Assembly (NCBI RefSeq): GCF_009193295.2
Contig: NZ_CP059973.1
Coordinates: 1,674,001 to 1,738,000 of the forward strand
DNA length: 64,000 nt
DNA from: Bacteroides luhongzhouii
GTDB lineage: Bacteria > Bacteroidota > Bacteroidia > Bacteroidales > Bacteroidaceae
Direction: 5' to 3'
The notes beneath the pieces are model-generated. The model had not been told where the DNA came from and did not search any database. It worked only from the letters and a program-made list of their open reading frames with translations. The position numbers and the translations under genes are program-made. Below, in pieces: positions 47,288-56,943 of this stretch (positions are counted from its first letter, which is position 1; every line of letters begins with the position of its first letter).

Positions 47288-47355
47288 GTTGACTAATTTT
47301 TGTCCTTTATTGAATGGCTATTTTCGTAACTTATCGGAAAGATTGCCGAACTTTG
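47288..47355 (+). promoter_or_regulatory. sulfatase promoter with PUL-type two-part element
   Basis: Site A GTTGACTAATTTTTGT (47288-47303), site B ATTGAATGGCTATTTT (47309-47324), 23 bases, then GAACTTTG (47348-47355), 7 of 8 for the -7 box. The ATG used (47406) is 50 bases further. Confidence 0.55.
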
Positions 47356-47405
47356 GGTGTGAGTAATTCATATACTTCTTGTTACTAACTTATTACGATG
47401 CTATT

Positions 47406-48968
47406 ATGAATAGAAAAGTTTTATTCTCAATCTCTGCTGTTTCCGGTATGATAAATATCATCCCAATGTCAGCACAAACACCCAAACCCAATGTTGTTAT
47501 CATCATGACCGACCAACAGCGAGCTGATTTGTGTGGTCGCGAAGGTTTTCCGATGGCTGTGACTCCTTTTGCCGATTCTCTGGCATTGAGCAATGTGTGG
47601 TTTGATAAAGCGTATACGGTAGCTCCTGCTAGTATGCCTGCGCGTTGTTCCATGTTTACAGGACGTTATCCAACTGCTACGCATGTCCGTACTAATCATA
47701 ATACTCCTGATATGTATTATAAGAAAGATATGCTCGAAGTGTTTAAAGAACAAGGATATAAAACTGCGTTAGTAGGTAAGAACCATGCGCATGTGAAAGG
47801 GAAAGACTTTGATTATTGTGAGGAATATTTTCATTGGGGAAAGAATCAGCGTGATACGCAGGAAGACAAGGACTTTGCATATTTTCTGAATAATAAAGCG
47901 AGAGGACAATATTTAGAACCTACTCCTTTCCCGGCAGAAGCGCAGAACCCGGTGAAGATTGTCACTAAAGCCTTAGCTTGGGCGAAACAGCAAAAAGATT
48001 CAGCATTCTTTATGTGGGTTTCAATGCCTGAACCGCATAATCCATATCAGATATCAGAGCCTTATTTCTCGATGTTTTCTCCGGAAAAGATACCGGCAAC
48101 TTTGACTGGCCGGAAAGATTTATCTAAAAAAGGAAATAAGTATGAGATTTTGGCGGAATTGGAAGATACATCCTGCCCGAACCTGGCAGAAGATCTTCCT
48201 CGTTTGCGTGGAAATTATTTAGGAATGCTTCGGCTGATTGATGACCAGACCAAACGTTTGGTTGAGGGGTTTAAAGCTGCCGGACTTTATGAAAACACCA
48301 TTTTTGTAATCCTGTCAGACCACGGAGATTATTGTGGGGAATATGGCTTGATTCGTAAAGGTGCGGGAGTGCCCGAATGTCTCACCCGTATTCCAATGAT
48401 TTGGGCAGGATACGATATTCATCCGCAAAATGCTCCAATGGATGCGCATGTTTCTATTGCTGATATCTTTCCCACCATTTGTACGGCTATCGGTGCAGAT
48501 ATACCTATGGGAGTGCAGGGACGCAGTTTATGGCCGATGCTGACTGGTAAGTCATATCCTCAGAAAGAGTTTTCAAGCATTATGGTGCAGCAAGGTTTCG
48601 GTGGTGAAGATTTTACTCGGGATGAACCGTTGACATTTGTTAAAGAGGGGGCTTTGCAACCCAATAAAATAGCTCACTTTGACGAACTGAATACCTGGAC
48701 ACAAAGCGGAACTGAACGTATGGTCCGCAAAGATGACTGGAAACTGGTACTTGACAATTATGGTCGTGGTGAACTGTATAACTTAAAAGCCGATCCTTCC
48801 GAGATTAATAATCTTTATAATAAAAAGAAATATGCCTCCAAACAAATGGAATTGCTGGAAGAATTGATGACTTGGGAACTCCGTGTACAAGACCCATTGC
48901 CCGTGCCAAGAAATCGTTATCATTTTAAGCGGAATCCATATAACTATCATTTTGAAGATAAAAAATAG
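47406..48968 (+). CDS. S1-family sulfatase, serine type
   Basis: A 520-residue secreted formylglycine sulfatase. ATG 47406 (MNRKVLFS) gives a signal peptide ending MSAQ; the earlier ATG at 47379 adds nine residues that break that signal. NVVIIMTDQQRADL contains the first metal-binding Asp pair. The activation motif is Ser76-Met-Pro-Ala-Arg (ASMPARCSMFTGR), so the residue converted to formylglycine is Ser, which needs an anaerobic sulfatase-maturing radical-SAM enzyme. VILSDHGDYCGEYGL gives further metal ligands. No lipobox, so periplasmic. The target is probably a sulfated sugar on the PUL glycan; its identity is unknown. It is divergent from the GH2 gene. Confidence 0.9.
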   Translation: MNRKVLFSISAVSGMINIIPMSAQTPKPNVVIIMTDQQRADLCGREGFPMAVTPFADSLALSNVWFDKAYTVAPASMPARCSMFTGRYPTATHVRTNHNTPDMYYKKDMLEVFKEQGYKTALVGKNHAHVKGKDFDYCEEYFHWGKNQRDTQEDKDFAYFLNNKARGQYLEPTPFPAEAQNPVKIVTKALAWAKQQKDSAFFMWVSMPEPHNPYQISEPYFSMFSPEKIPATLTGRKDLSKKGNKYEILAELEDTSCPNLAEDLPRLRGNYLGMLRLIDDQTKRLVEGFKAAGLYENTIFVILSDHGDYCGEYGLIRKGAGVPECLTRIPMIWAGYDIHPQNAPMDAHVSIADIFPTICTAIGADIPMGVQGRSLWPMLTGKSYPQKEFSSIMVQQGFGGEDFTRDEPLTFVKEGALQPNKIAHFDELNTWTQSGTERMVRKDDWKLVLDNYGRGELYNLKADPSEINNLYNKKKYASKQMELLEELMTWELRVQDPLPVPRNRYHFKRNPYNYHFEDKK

Positions 48969-49082
48969 AACTGAATAACTAGAACTTCTGTATCAGTGAG
49001 ATTCTTTTGTTATTCAGAAAATAGTCATTGCCATGGGAGGATTAAAACGCTCATATCTTGGCTCTGAAAGTACAGAATGTCA

Positions 49083-50204
49083 TTAGTTCTGATTGTCTGG
49101 AGAACCCGAAGGCTTAGCTATCGGTTCTCCGGCTTTGTCCGGGATGCCCAATACAGGCATCCCGTCTTTATCCCACTCTATTTTTTGCAAGCGGGGAGAA
49201 CGTGAGTCCATAGCACCCGGAGCATCATTCGGTATCTGACGGGCATGATAAAGCATATAACATTCCTTTCCATCCGGTGAAGAGACGAAAGAACTGCCGC
49301 CGGGGCCAAAAACTTCATTCTCCGGTTCCTGCTGAAATACGGGTGTCGGATGTTTCTTCCAGGAAGCAGGGTCCAATAGGTTGGCATTGGCGTCTGCTGT
49401 CAGTAATCCTACACAATAATAGGGAGTCCAGCTACCGCTGGCGGAATAAAAAATGCATACTTTATCTTTATTCTTCGGCTGAAAGAAATGAGGTGCTTCG
49501 TTCACATGGATCGGATAGGCTGTTTTGCTGCCATCGGGATTCACCCATTGACACTCCCATTCATATTCAGGTTTGGAAATCAGGACTCTGTCGGAAGAAA
49601 GAGTCCATGGATTTTCCATCGAAGCGATGTAAATACATTGTGTTTCGCTGTCAATCCTTCGTTTTTGCCATCCGCACCAAATCATGTAACGCTGTCCGTT
49701 GTGCTCGAAAGTACTCGCATGAATTGCCCAGTTGTTATCTTTGTCGGTCGGGATGCGCCCTTTCATGACAAACTTACCCTCTGTAGGAATATTAGCTTCA
49801 TTCTCAATTACATAAATCTGGTGATTGTCCATGTTGCCATCGTCTGCAGCGAAGTAAATATACCATTTGTTGTTGATGCGATGCATTTCGGGAGCCCATA
49901 AGTGATGGGAGTTACTAGGGTCGGTTGGTATCCATACAGGCTTTTTAAGACTATCGTTCAAGTTTGTAATATCACTGGTTTCCCAAAGCACGATTCTGCT
50001 TTCAGCGCCTTGTGTATAATAATATTTCCCTTCATGAAAAACGGCCCATGGTTCTGCTCCCCTTTCACGTAACGGATTTGTATAAGTAGCTCCTGTTACG
50101 GCTTCCTTTTTCGGCTCTGTTTTCTTCTTGGGTTGACAGGATACACAAATAATGACTAAAAGTACGGCTAATAATAACAATCTGCTTTTCATGGCATTTT
50201 TCAT
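49083..50204 (-). CDS. GH43-type glycoside hydrolase, lipoprotein
   Basis: A 373-residue lipoprotein (LVIICVSC, then QPKKKTEPKKE) with the five-bladed propeller pattern of family GH43 (arabinofuranosidases, xylosidases, galactosidases). TYTNPLRERGAEPWAVFHEGKYYYTQG has the N-terminal strand where the catalytic base is expected, HHLWAPEMHRINNKWYIYFAA is a typical blade, and NEAPHFFQ carries a likely acid Glu. Start 50204 or the ATG at 50192. It is divergent from the second GH43-type gene. A TTTCTTTG near-consensus -7 box lies at 50220-50227 (minus), but the two-part element of its neighbours is not in the matching position. Confidence 0.82.
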   Translation of the reverse strand: MKNAMKSRLLLLAVLLVIICVSCQPKKKTEPKKEAVTGATYTNPLRERGAEPWAVFHEGKYYYTQGAESRIVLWETSDITNLNDSLKKPVWIPTDPSNSHHLWAPEMHRINNKWYIYFAADDGNMDNHQIYVIENEANIPTEGKFVMKGRIPTDKDNNWAIHASTFEHNGQRYMIWCGWQKRRIDSETQCIYIASMENPWTLSSDRVLISKPEYEWECQWVNPDGSKTAYPIHVNEAPHFFQPKNKDKVCIFYSASGSWTPYYCVGLLTADANANLLDPASWKKHPTPVFQQEPENEVFGPGGSSFVSSPDGKECYMLYHARQIPNDAPGAMDSRSPRLQKIEWDKDGMPVLGIPDKAGEPIAKPSGSPDNQN

Positions 50205-50262
50205 TTAATAATGACACTGCAAAGAAAGCACAAAATCTTGATAAATCATCTTTTTTTTGCAG

Positions 50263-50329
50263 ATTGGTTAGTATTTATCCTTAATTGGTTGGTATTTATT
50301 GAATTTCTAGTTGTTTTTTCTCATCTTTG
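50263..50329 (+). promoter_or_regulatory. GH43 promoter with PUL-type two-part element
   Basis: Site A ATTGGTTAGTATTTAT (50263-50278) and site B ATTGGTTGGTATTTAT (50284-50299) are 15 of 16 identical and exactly 21 bases apart, the clearest copy in the locus. After 22 bases comes CATCTTTG (50322-50329), 7 of 8 for the -7 box; the ATG is at 50357. Confidence 0.7.
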
Positions 50330-50356
50330 TAGCACGAACTTTAAAATTGATATTGT

Positions 50357-51346
50357 ATGAAACTGAAGCACTTTATTCTTCTTAGTATTATTTGCTGTTC
50401 CCAGTCTGTATTTGGACAAAAAGCCAATCAACAACTGAAGACGAGTGGCAATCCTGTATTCCCGGGATGGTATGCCGATCCGGAAGGAGTTGTATTTGGG
50501 GATGAATACTGGATTTATCCTACGTATTCAGCACCTTATGATGAACAAACCTTCATGGATGCTTTTTCGTCTAAAGACCTGGTGAATTGGACAAAGCATT
50601 CGAAAGTGTTATCAAAAGAGAATATAAGTTGGTTTAAACGTGCTTTATGGGCACCTGCCGTGATTCATGCGAATGATAAATATTATATATTCTTCGGTGC
50701 GAATGATATCCAAAGCAATAATGAACTGGGCGGTATTGGTGTAGCTGTGGCCGACAATCCTGCCGGACCATTCAAAGATGCGCTAGGCAAACCTCTGATT
50801 GATAAATTTGTAAATGGTGCGCAACCGATCGATCAGTTTGTTTACAAAGACGATGACGGACAGTATTATATGTATTATGGTGGCTGGGGACATTGTAATA
50901 TGGTGAAACTGGCCCCGGACTTGTTGAGCATCGTGCCGTTTGAAGATGGTACCCTTTATAAGGAAGTAACCCCCGAAAAATATGTAGAGGGACCTTTCAT
51001 GCTAAAACGTAACGGAAAATACTATTTTATGTGGTCGGAAGGCGGTTGGACCGGACCGGATTATTGTGTCGCTTATGCAATTGCCGACTCACCGTTCGGA
51101 CCTTTCAAAAGAGAAGCGAAAATATTACAGAGAGATCCCAATATTGGAACAGGGGCCGGCCATCATTCAGTTGTAAAAGGGCCGGGAGAGGACGAATGGT
51201 ACATCATTTATCATCGCCATCCTTTGGGGGAAACGGATGGAAACGCTCGTGTGACCTGCGTTGACCGTATGTACTTTGATAAAGATGGAAAAATAAAACC
51301 CATAAAGATGACTTTCGAGGGAGTAGAGGCAAGCCCATTGAAGTAA
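50357..51346 (+). CDS. GH43-type glycoside hydrolase
   Basis: A 329-residue secreted protein with signal peptide ending SVFGQ. GNPVFPGWYADPEGVVFGDEYWIYPT carries the catalytic-base Asp of GH43 (YADPE), DQFVYKDDDGQYYMYYGGWG the pKa-modulating Asp region, and VEGPFMLKRNGKYYFMWS the acid Glu (EGP). Residues GTGAGHHSVVKGPGEDEWYIIYHRH hold the metal-binding His of the propeller axis. All key residues seem present, so it should be active; the substrate (alpha-L-arabinose, beta-xylose, galactose) cannot be told. It is probably periplasmic since no lipobox is present. Confidence 0.88.
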   Translation: MKLKHFILLSIICCSQSVFGQKANQQLKTSGNPVFPGWYADPEGVVFGDEYWIYPTYSAPYDEQTFMDAFSSKDLVNWTKHSKVLSKENISWFKRALWAPAVIHANDKYYIFFGANDIQSNNELGGIGVAVADNPAGPFKDALGKPLIDKFVNGAQPIDQFVYKDDDGQYYMYYGGWGHCNMVKLAPDLLSIVPFEDGTLYKEVTPEKYVEGPFMLKRNGKYYFMWSEGGWTGPDYCVAYAIADSPFGPFKREAKILQRDPNIGTGAGHHSVVKGPGEDEWYIIYHRHPLGETDGNARVTCVDRMYFDKDGKIKPIKMTFEGVEASPLK

Positions 51347-51360
51347 AATCTGAAAAGTTC

Positions 51361-51403
51361 AGCCCATCCGTAATTAATATTTTAATAAAGATGGGCTTTT
51401 TTT
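51361..51403 (+). terminator. terminator of the GH43 gene at 50357
   Basis: AGCCCATC (51361-51368) pairs with GATGGGCT (51390-51397), followed by TTTTTT. It separates this gene from the sigma-factor gene. Confidence 0.85.
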
Positions 51404-51415
51404 GATTTATTGTTT

Positions 51416-51423
51416 TATTTTTG
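51416..51423 (+). promoter_or_regulatory. -7 box upstream of the PUL ECF sigma gene
   Basis: TATTTTTG matches TAnnTTTG exactly, 28 bases before the ATG at 51452. No -33 TTG at standard distance. Confidence 0.45.
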
Positions 51424-51451
51424 TCCTTATAAATTAAACATACTTATTATA

Positions 51452-52024
51452 ATGAAGCCAGATATACACACTCTTTCCGATTCTCTTTTGTGGAAAAGGT
51501 TTCTCGAAGGAGATTCGAGTGCGTATAACCAAATCTATAATCGAACGGTGCAAGATCTGTTTCGATTTGGGCTATTATATACTTCAGACAAAGAATTAAT
51601 CAAAGATTGCATACATGATGTGTTTGTGAAAATTCACATGAATCGTGCAAAATTGGCCCCAACTGATAATATTGCAGCTTATTTGACGGTAGCGTTGAAA
51701 AACACTCTTTTTAATGCGCTTAAAAAAACAACAGACTCTCTTCCATTTGATGAAATAGGTGAGAGAGAAGAAACGGTTGACGAATCCCCTTCCACTCCGG
51801 AAACTATATATATTAATAATGAACAGGAACAACTAGTTCAGGCAACCGTACATAATATGATGTCTGTATTGACGGACAGACAGCGTGAAATTATTTATTA
51901 TCGATATATCAAAGAGATGAGTATCGATGAAATAAGTAAAGTGACAGATATGAATAATCAATCTGTTTCTAACTCTATTCAACGGGCTTTGGGACGTATC
52001 CGGGACTTATTTAAGAGAAAATAA
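51452..52024 (+). CDS. ECF sigma factor of the PUL
   Basis: A 190-residue ECF sigma factor of the Bacteroides PUL type. ATG 51452 (MKPDIHTL); the earlier ATG at 51410 lies inside or before the -7 box. Region 2 is SLLWKRFLEGDSSAYNQIYNRTV...ELIKDCIHDVFVKIH, and region 4 VLTDRQREIIYYRYIKEMSIDEISKVTDMNNQSVSNSIQRAL. It is encoded 108 bases upstream of a FecR-like anti-sigma factor and then SusC with an STN domain. This arrangement is known to pass a signal of glycan import from the outer membrane to the sigma factor. Confidence 0.93.
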   Translation: MKPDIHTLSDSLLWKRFLEGDSSAYNQIYNRTVQDLFRFGLLYTSDKELIKDCIHDVFVKIHMNRAKLAPTDNIAAYLTVALKNTLFNALKKTTDSLPFDEIGEREETVDESPSTPETIYINNEQEQLVQATVHNMMSVLTDRQREIIYYRYIKEMSIDEISKVTDMNNQSVSNSIQRALGRIRDLFKRK

Positions 52025-52132
52025 GAGAGAATAACCAGCCCATTTTTCCTGCCTACCAAAAAAAAGTGGAAAAAAACTTCGAAAAAGGTGAGTATAAAAT
52101 GAAAGTACAACTGTTATCCATACGTAAAGACA

Positions 52133-53341
52133 ATGAAAATGATGAACTCTGAACAAAAACATACAGATTTTTCCCTATATACTTTTGAAGAATTCCTTCA
52201 GAATGATTTCTTTATTTCTTCCATGAATAACCCTACGGAAGAAACACAGAAGTTTTGGGATGAATTTGAATGGTTGAATCCTTCTAATATAGATGAATAT
52301 ATAGCTGCAAAAAGATATTTGGAGGTTTTTTCAAAAGAGAAAGAAGAAGTGCTTTCAAACGAGGAAACGGATGATTTATGGACTCGTATTCAGGCAACCA
52401 ATATAAATAAGGAGAAGGCGAAACGTAAGAACTATTTCTTGATAGGATTGAGCTCGGCGGCCAGTGTTGCCATTCTTGTGGGATGTTTCTTCTTGTTAAA
52501 GAGTTATTCTTCGATGCTGGACCCGGATATTGCCACCTTTGCAGTGAATTCCAAAGCTGATTTGCCTCTGACGGAAGAAACACTGTTGATTTTGGCGGAA
52601 GATAACGTAGTGAGCCTGAAAGAAAAAGAAACGGAGATTACGTATGATTCCGTAGAAATCAAAACAAATCAGGAAAGTATACAAAAGGAAAAATCGGCTG
52701 CTTACAATCAATTGGTCATTCCGCGTGGAAAGCGATCGGTATTGACGTTTGCCGATGGATCTAAAGTCTGGGTGAATGCCGGCACGAGAGTGATTTATCC
52801 GGTAGAGTTTGAAAAAGACAAACGTGAAATCTATGTGGATGGAGAAATCTACATAGAAGTAGCCAGAGATGAAAACCGCCCTTTCTATGTGCGGACCAAA
52901 GATATGAATGTCAGGGTGCTTGGTACTAAATTTAATGTAACGGCGTATGAGTCGGAAGCAATTAGAAGTGTAGTGCTGGCGCAAGGATGTGTTCAGGTAG
53001 AGACAGCCCGGACTCCGAAAGCGATTTTGGCTCCTAATCAGATGTTCAGTTCTGCCGATGGAAAGGAAAATATATCACAAGTAGATGTAGAACAGGCAAT
53101 ATCGTGGATAAATGGACTCTATTGTTTCCAAAGTGCCGATTTGGGAATAGTCTTGCAACGCCTGTCTACCTATTATGGTGTGAATGTAGAATTTGACCCA
53201 GCGCTAAGTAAAATAAAATGTTCCGGAAAAATCGATTTGAAAGACAACTTTGAAACAGTTATTAATGGATTAACCTTTGTTGCACCAATTTCTTATGCCT
53301 ATGATGAACAGTATAAAACGTATCGAGTAGTAAAGAAATAG
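52133..53341 (+). CDS. FecR-like anti-sigma factor
   Basis: A 402-residue bitopic protein. The N-terminal cytoplasmic part (1-100) should hold the sigma factor; one transmembrane helix lies at 101-123 (YFLIGLSSAASVAILVGCFFLL). The periplasmic FecR domain spans about 190-300 (LVIPRGKRSVLTFADGSKVWVNAGTRVIYP, EIYIEVARDENRPFYVRTKDMNVRVLGTKFNV), and a C-terminal domain (FECR_C, DUF4974-like; LGIVLQRLSTYYGVNVEFD) closes it. It is the partner of the sigma factor before it and of the STN domain of the SusC after it. Confidence 0.94.
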   Translation: MKMMNSEQKHTDFSLYTFEEFLQNDFFISSMNNPTEETQKFWDEFEWLNPSNIDEYIAAKRYLEVFSKEKEEVLSNEETDDLWTRIQATNINKEKAKRKNYFLIGLSSAASVAILVGCFFLLKSYSSMLDPDIATFAVNSKADLPLTEETLLILAEDNVVSLKEKETEITYDSVEIKTNQESIQKEKSAAYNQLVIPRGKRSVLTFADGSKVWVNAGTRVIYPVEFEKDKREIYVDGEIYIEVARDENRPFYVRTKDMNVRVLGTKFNVTAYESEAIRSVVLAQGCVQVETARTPKAILAPNQMFSSADGKENISQVDVEQAISWINGLYCFQSADLGIVLQRLSTYYGVNVEFDPALSKIKCSGKIDLKDNFETVINGLTFVAPISYAYDEQYKTYRVVKK

Positions 53342-53407
53342 ATATGAAAAGATAAGATAACAAACTAATCTAACTCCCGTATTTTATGGTAATTATTGAA
53401 GAGAGTG

Positions 53408-53426
53408 GATGATACGAACTATCATC
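53408..53426. repeat. short inverted repeat before susC
   Basis: GATGATA (53408-53414) and TATCATC (53420-53426) around CGAAC, in the 150-base gap between the anti-sigma and susC genes. It may be a sigma or regulator site, or a processing hairpin. Confidence 0.35.
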
Positions 53427-53491
53427 TAGATGGGACTTGTGTGCCCATAAATGTTTAGATACAGAAAATAATATTATGAGAAATTTTTAAC

Positions 53492-56400
53492 ATGTTTAAT
53501 ATGAAAAATGCAATTAGAGAACGAAAGAGTAAGGTTCTCGGGCTATTCCTGTGCTTTTTACTTCTTGGAATGGACTACTCTTTCGCAAGTTACAACAATT
53601 ATTCTCAATTTAAGACCCTTTCGGTCAGCGTGAGTAACTCGACGTTGAGAGAAGTGCTTAAAACAATAGAGAAAAGTAGTCAATTTGTTTTCTTCTATTT
53701 AGATGACGCTGTCAATTTAGACCGTAAGGTATCTATCGACAGTAAGAATAAGAATATAGAAGAAATTCTTTCTGAACTTTTTGAAGGTACTTCGTGTACT
53801 TATCGGATCTCTGACAGGCAAATATTTATTTCCGGAAAAGCCCCTGCTTCAACCGGGCAGCAACAGAATAAGCGGAAAATATCCGGACGTGTCACTGATA
53901 TAAAAGGAGAGCCGCTTATTGGGGTGAACGTTACTGTGGATGGAGATGCAAACGGTTCAATTACGAATATGGATGGTTTGTATGAGATATTTGTAACCAA
54001 GAAGAGCGTAGTGCTTAAATTTACCTATATCGGGTTTAAAACTTCTGAAATACGAACCAATGCTTCGACCAACATTTATGATGTCACCTTGGAAGAACAA
54101 GTGAACGAATTGGAAGAGACTGTTATTGTGGGTTATGGTACCCAGCGTAAAATAAGTAATATCGGTGCACAGTCTTCCATGAAGATGGAAGATATTAAGA
54201 CGCCTTCTGCCAGTTTAACAACTACATTGGCAGGTCGTTTGGCGGGTGTTGTGGCTGTACAACGTACAGGAGAACCGGGAAAAGATGCAGCTGATATCTG
54301 GATTCGTGGTATTTCCACTCCCAACACTTCTTCTCCGCTGGTATTGGTGGATGGAGTGGAACGTTCGTTCAATGACATCGATCCGGAAGATATTGAATCG
54401 TTGACAACGCTGAAAGATGCATCAGCAACAGCTGTGTATGGTGTACGTGGTGCTAATGGCGTAATTTTGATTAAAACCAAACCGGGAAAGGTAGGAAAAC
54501 CGACAGTGAGCGCGGATTATTATGAATCGTTTACCCGTTTTACGAAGATGGTCGATTTGGCAGACGGTATCACTTATATGAATGCAGCCAACGAGGCAAT
54601 GCGTAATGACGGTATTGCTACGAAATATACAGAAGATCAAATACGTAACACGATTGCCGGCAAGGATCCTTATCTATATCCGAATGTGGATTGGTTGAAA
54701 GAAATCTTTAATGATTGGGGACATAATCGCCGTGTGAATGTAAATGTACGCGGTGGTAGCGAGAAAGTCGCTTATTATGCATCAGTCAGCTATTTTAATG
54801 AGACAGGTATGACGGTGACTGATAAGAATATCAACACCTATGACTCCAAAATGAAATATAGCCGTTATAACTTTACTACCAATTTGAATATCGATGTAAC
54901 TCCTACTACTAAGGTCGAGATCGGTGCGCAAGGTTATCTGGGAGAAGGAAATTATCCGGCCATCTCTTCTGCCGATTTGTATAATGCGGCAATGTCTATC
55001 TCACCGGTTGAATATCCGAAGATGTTCTTTGTTAACGGAGAAGCCTATGTACCGGGAACTTCAACCAATAACAACTTTAATAACCCTTATTCGCAGGCTA
55101 CACGTCGTGGCTATGACAACCTGACGAAAAATCAGATTTACTCTAATTTGCGCGTCACACAGAATTTGGATATGCTCACGAAAGGACTGAAACTGACTGC
55201 TATGTATGCATTCGACGTATACAATGAGATACATGTACATCAGGACCGTGCGGAGTCTACCTACAACTTCCTGGACACTAGTGTTCCTTACGATATGAAT
55301 GGGCAGCCTATTTTGCAACGTATTTATGAAGGAAGTAACGTGTTAAGCTATAAACAGGAAACGAGTGGTAACAAAAAGACCTATTTGGAGGCTTCCTTGA
55401 ACTATGACCGGACATTCAACGACGATCATCGTGTCAGTGCGTTATTCCTGTTCAATCAGCAATCCAAACTATTATATCCGAAAGGAACACTGGAAGATGC
55501 GATTCCGTATCGTATGATGGGTATTGCCGGCCGTGCCACTTATTCATGGAAAGACCGTTACTTCGCAGAATTCAACATCGGTTATAACGGCGCCGAGAAC
55601 TTTTCGCCTAAACATCGTTTCGGAACTTTCCCTGCATTTGGTGTAGGGTGGGTTGTTTCAAATGAGAAATTCTGGCAACCTCTGTCGAAGGCAGTTTCTT
55701 TCTTGAAGATACGTTATACGGATGGTAAAGTGGGTAATAGCGAAGTTTCCGACCGTCGTTTTATGTATCTGGATCAGATGAAAGAAAATGGAGACTATGG
55801 TTATAAATTCGGACCGAATGGAACTAAGTGGTCCGGTTATGAAACAGTGAATATGGCTGTCGACTTGATTTGGGAAGAATCTCGCAAACAAGACTTGGGT
55901 ATTGACCTTAAGCTATTTAATGACGACCTGTCTATTGTGTTCGACTTGTTTAAAGAACGTCGTGAAAACATCTTGTTGAAGCGTGAACATTCTATACCTT
56001 CATTCTTGGGATACAACACATCTGCTCCTTACGGAAACATCGGTATCATAGAAAATAAGGGATTTGACGGAACGATCGAGTATAACAAGCGTATCAATAA
56101 AGACTGGGTAATTGCGCTTCGTGGTAATGTCACCTTTAATAAGGATAAATGGATTCAGGGAGAATTGCCGGAACAGAAATACGAATGGATGAACCAATAT
56201 GGGCACAACATCAATGGAGTGAAAGGATATGTTGCCGAGGGACTGTTCACTCAAGCTGAAATAGATGATATGGCACGTTGGGAATCTTTGTCGGATGCCA
56301 ATAAAGCAATTACTCCCAAACCGTTTGCGTCACAGTTTGGAACAGTGAAAGCCGGAGATATCAAATACAAGGATTTAAACAATGACGGTCAGATAGATGC

Positions 56401-56932
56401 ATACGACCAGACTTACATTTCTCGTGGTGATGTGCCGACAACTGTCTATGGTTTCGGGTTTACAGTAGGTTGGAAAGACTTGTCTGTGGGCATGATGTTC
56501 CAAGGAGTGGCAGGAGCCGAACGTGTCTTGAACGGTAGCAGTATTAATCCGTTTAATGGCGGTGGTGGTAGTGGTAACCTCTACTCTAACATTGGCGACC
56601 GTTGGACAGAAGATAATCCGGATCAGAATGCCTTTTATCCGCGTTTGTCTTATGGAAGCGAAACAACCAGTAACATTAATAACTTCCAGAGAAGTACCTG
56701 GTGGGTGCGTAACATGAACTTCCTGCGTTTGAAGACATTGCAGATATCTTATAATCTGCCGAAACCTTGGGTGAATAAAGTTCATCTGAAGAATGCGGCT
56801 GTATACGTAATGGGAACTAACCTGTTCACTTTGAGTCGTTTCAAATTGTGGGATCCGGAGTTGAATACCGATAATGGTGCTTCTTATCCAAATACGACTT
56901 CTTATTCAGTTGGTATTAATTTCACATTCTAA
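53492..56932 (+). CDS. SusC-like TonB-dependent glycan transporter with STN domain
   Basis: A 1146-residue outer-membrane protein. Order: signal peptide; STN signalling domain (about 38-117, TLSVSVSNSTLREVLKTIEKSSQFVFFYLDD in pieces); carboxypeptidase-regulatory domain (about 129-205, ISGRVTDIKGEPLIGVNV); plug (about 213-335, VDGVERSFNDIDPEDIESLTTLKDASATAVYG region); and a 22-strand barrel ending SYSVGINFTF. The STN domain, absent from SusC proteins controlled by other systems, is the contact for the FecR-type anti-sigma encoded just upstream. It imports oligosaccharides together with SusD, which closes over it as a lid. Start 53492, or MKNAIRE at 53501. Confidence 0.95.
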   Translation: MFNMKNAIRERKSKVLGLFLCFLLLGMDYSFASYNNYSQFKTLSVSVSNSTLREVLKTIEKSSQFVFFYLDDAVNLDRKVSIDSKNKNIEEILSELFEGTSCTYRISDRQIFISGKAPASTGQQQNKRKISGRVTDIKGEPLIGVNVTVDGDANGSITNMDGLYEIFVTKKSVVLKFTYIGFKTSEIRTNASTNIYDVTLEEQVNELEETVIVGYGTQRKISNIGAQSSMKMEDIKTPSASLTTTLAGRLAGVVAVQRTGEPGKDAADIWIRGISTPNTSSPLVLVDGVERSFNDIDPEDIESLTTLKDASATAVYGVRGANGVILIKTKPGKVGKPTVSADYYESFTRFTKMVDLADGITYMNAANEAMRNDGIATKYTEDQIRNTIAGKDPYLYPNVDWLKEIFNDWGHNRRVNVNVRGGSEKVAYYASVSYFNETGMTVTDKNINTYDSKMKYSRYNFTTNLNIDVTPTTKVEIGAQGYLGEGNYPAISSADLYNAAMSISPVEYPKMFFVNGEAYVPGTSTNNNFNNPYSQATRRGYDNLTKNQIYSNLRVTQNLDMLTKGLKLTAMYAFDVYNEIHVHQDRAESTYNFLDTSVPYDMNGQPILQRIYEGSNVLSYKQETSGNKKTYLEASLNYDRTFNDDHRVSALFLFNQQSKLLYPKGTLEDAIPYRMMGIAGRATYSWKDRYFAEFNIGYNGAENFSPKHRFGTFPAFGVGWVVSNEKFWQPLSKAVSFLKIRYTDGKVGNSEVSDRRFMYLDQMKENGDYGYKFGPNGTKWSGYETVNMAVDLIWEESRKQDLGIDLKLFNDDLSIVFDLFKERRENILLKREHSIPSFLGYNTSAPYGNIGIIENKGFDGTIEYNKRINKDWVIALRGNVTFNKDKWIQGELPEQKYEWMNQYGHNINGVKGYVAEGLFTQAEIDDMARWESLSDANKAITPKPFASQFGTVKAGDIKYKDLNNDGQIDAYDQTYISRGDVPTTVYGFGFTVGWKDLSVGMMFQGVAGAERVLNGSSINPFNGGGGSGNLYSNIGDRWTEDNPDQNAFYPRLSYGSETTSNINNFQRSTWWVRNMNFLRLKTLQISYNLPKPWVNKVHLKNAAVYVMGTNLFTLSRFKLWDPELNTDNGASYPNTTSYSVGINFTF

Positions 56933-56943
56933 ACAAAAAGATA

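Noticed and set aside
50205..50262. Two-part element in front of the GH43-type gene on the minus strand (49083-50204)
   Set aside because: The -7-like TTTCTTTG is present, but the sequence 23 bases upstream (A-rich, no TTGA core) does not match either half-site. It might share the divergent neighbour's element, but I do not claim it.
53395..53410. ATTGAAGAG... upstream of susC as a sixth copy of the two-part element
   Set aside because: Only the ATTGAA core agrees, there is no partner site 21 bases before it, and no -7 box at the required distance.
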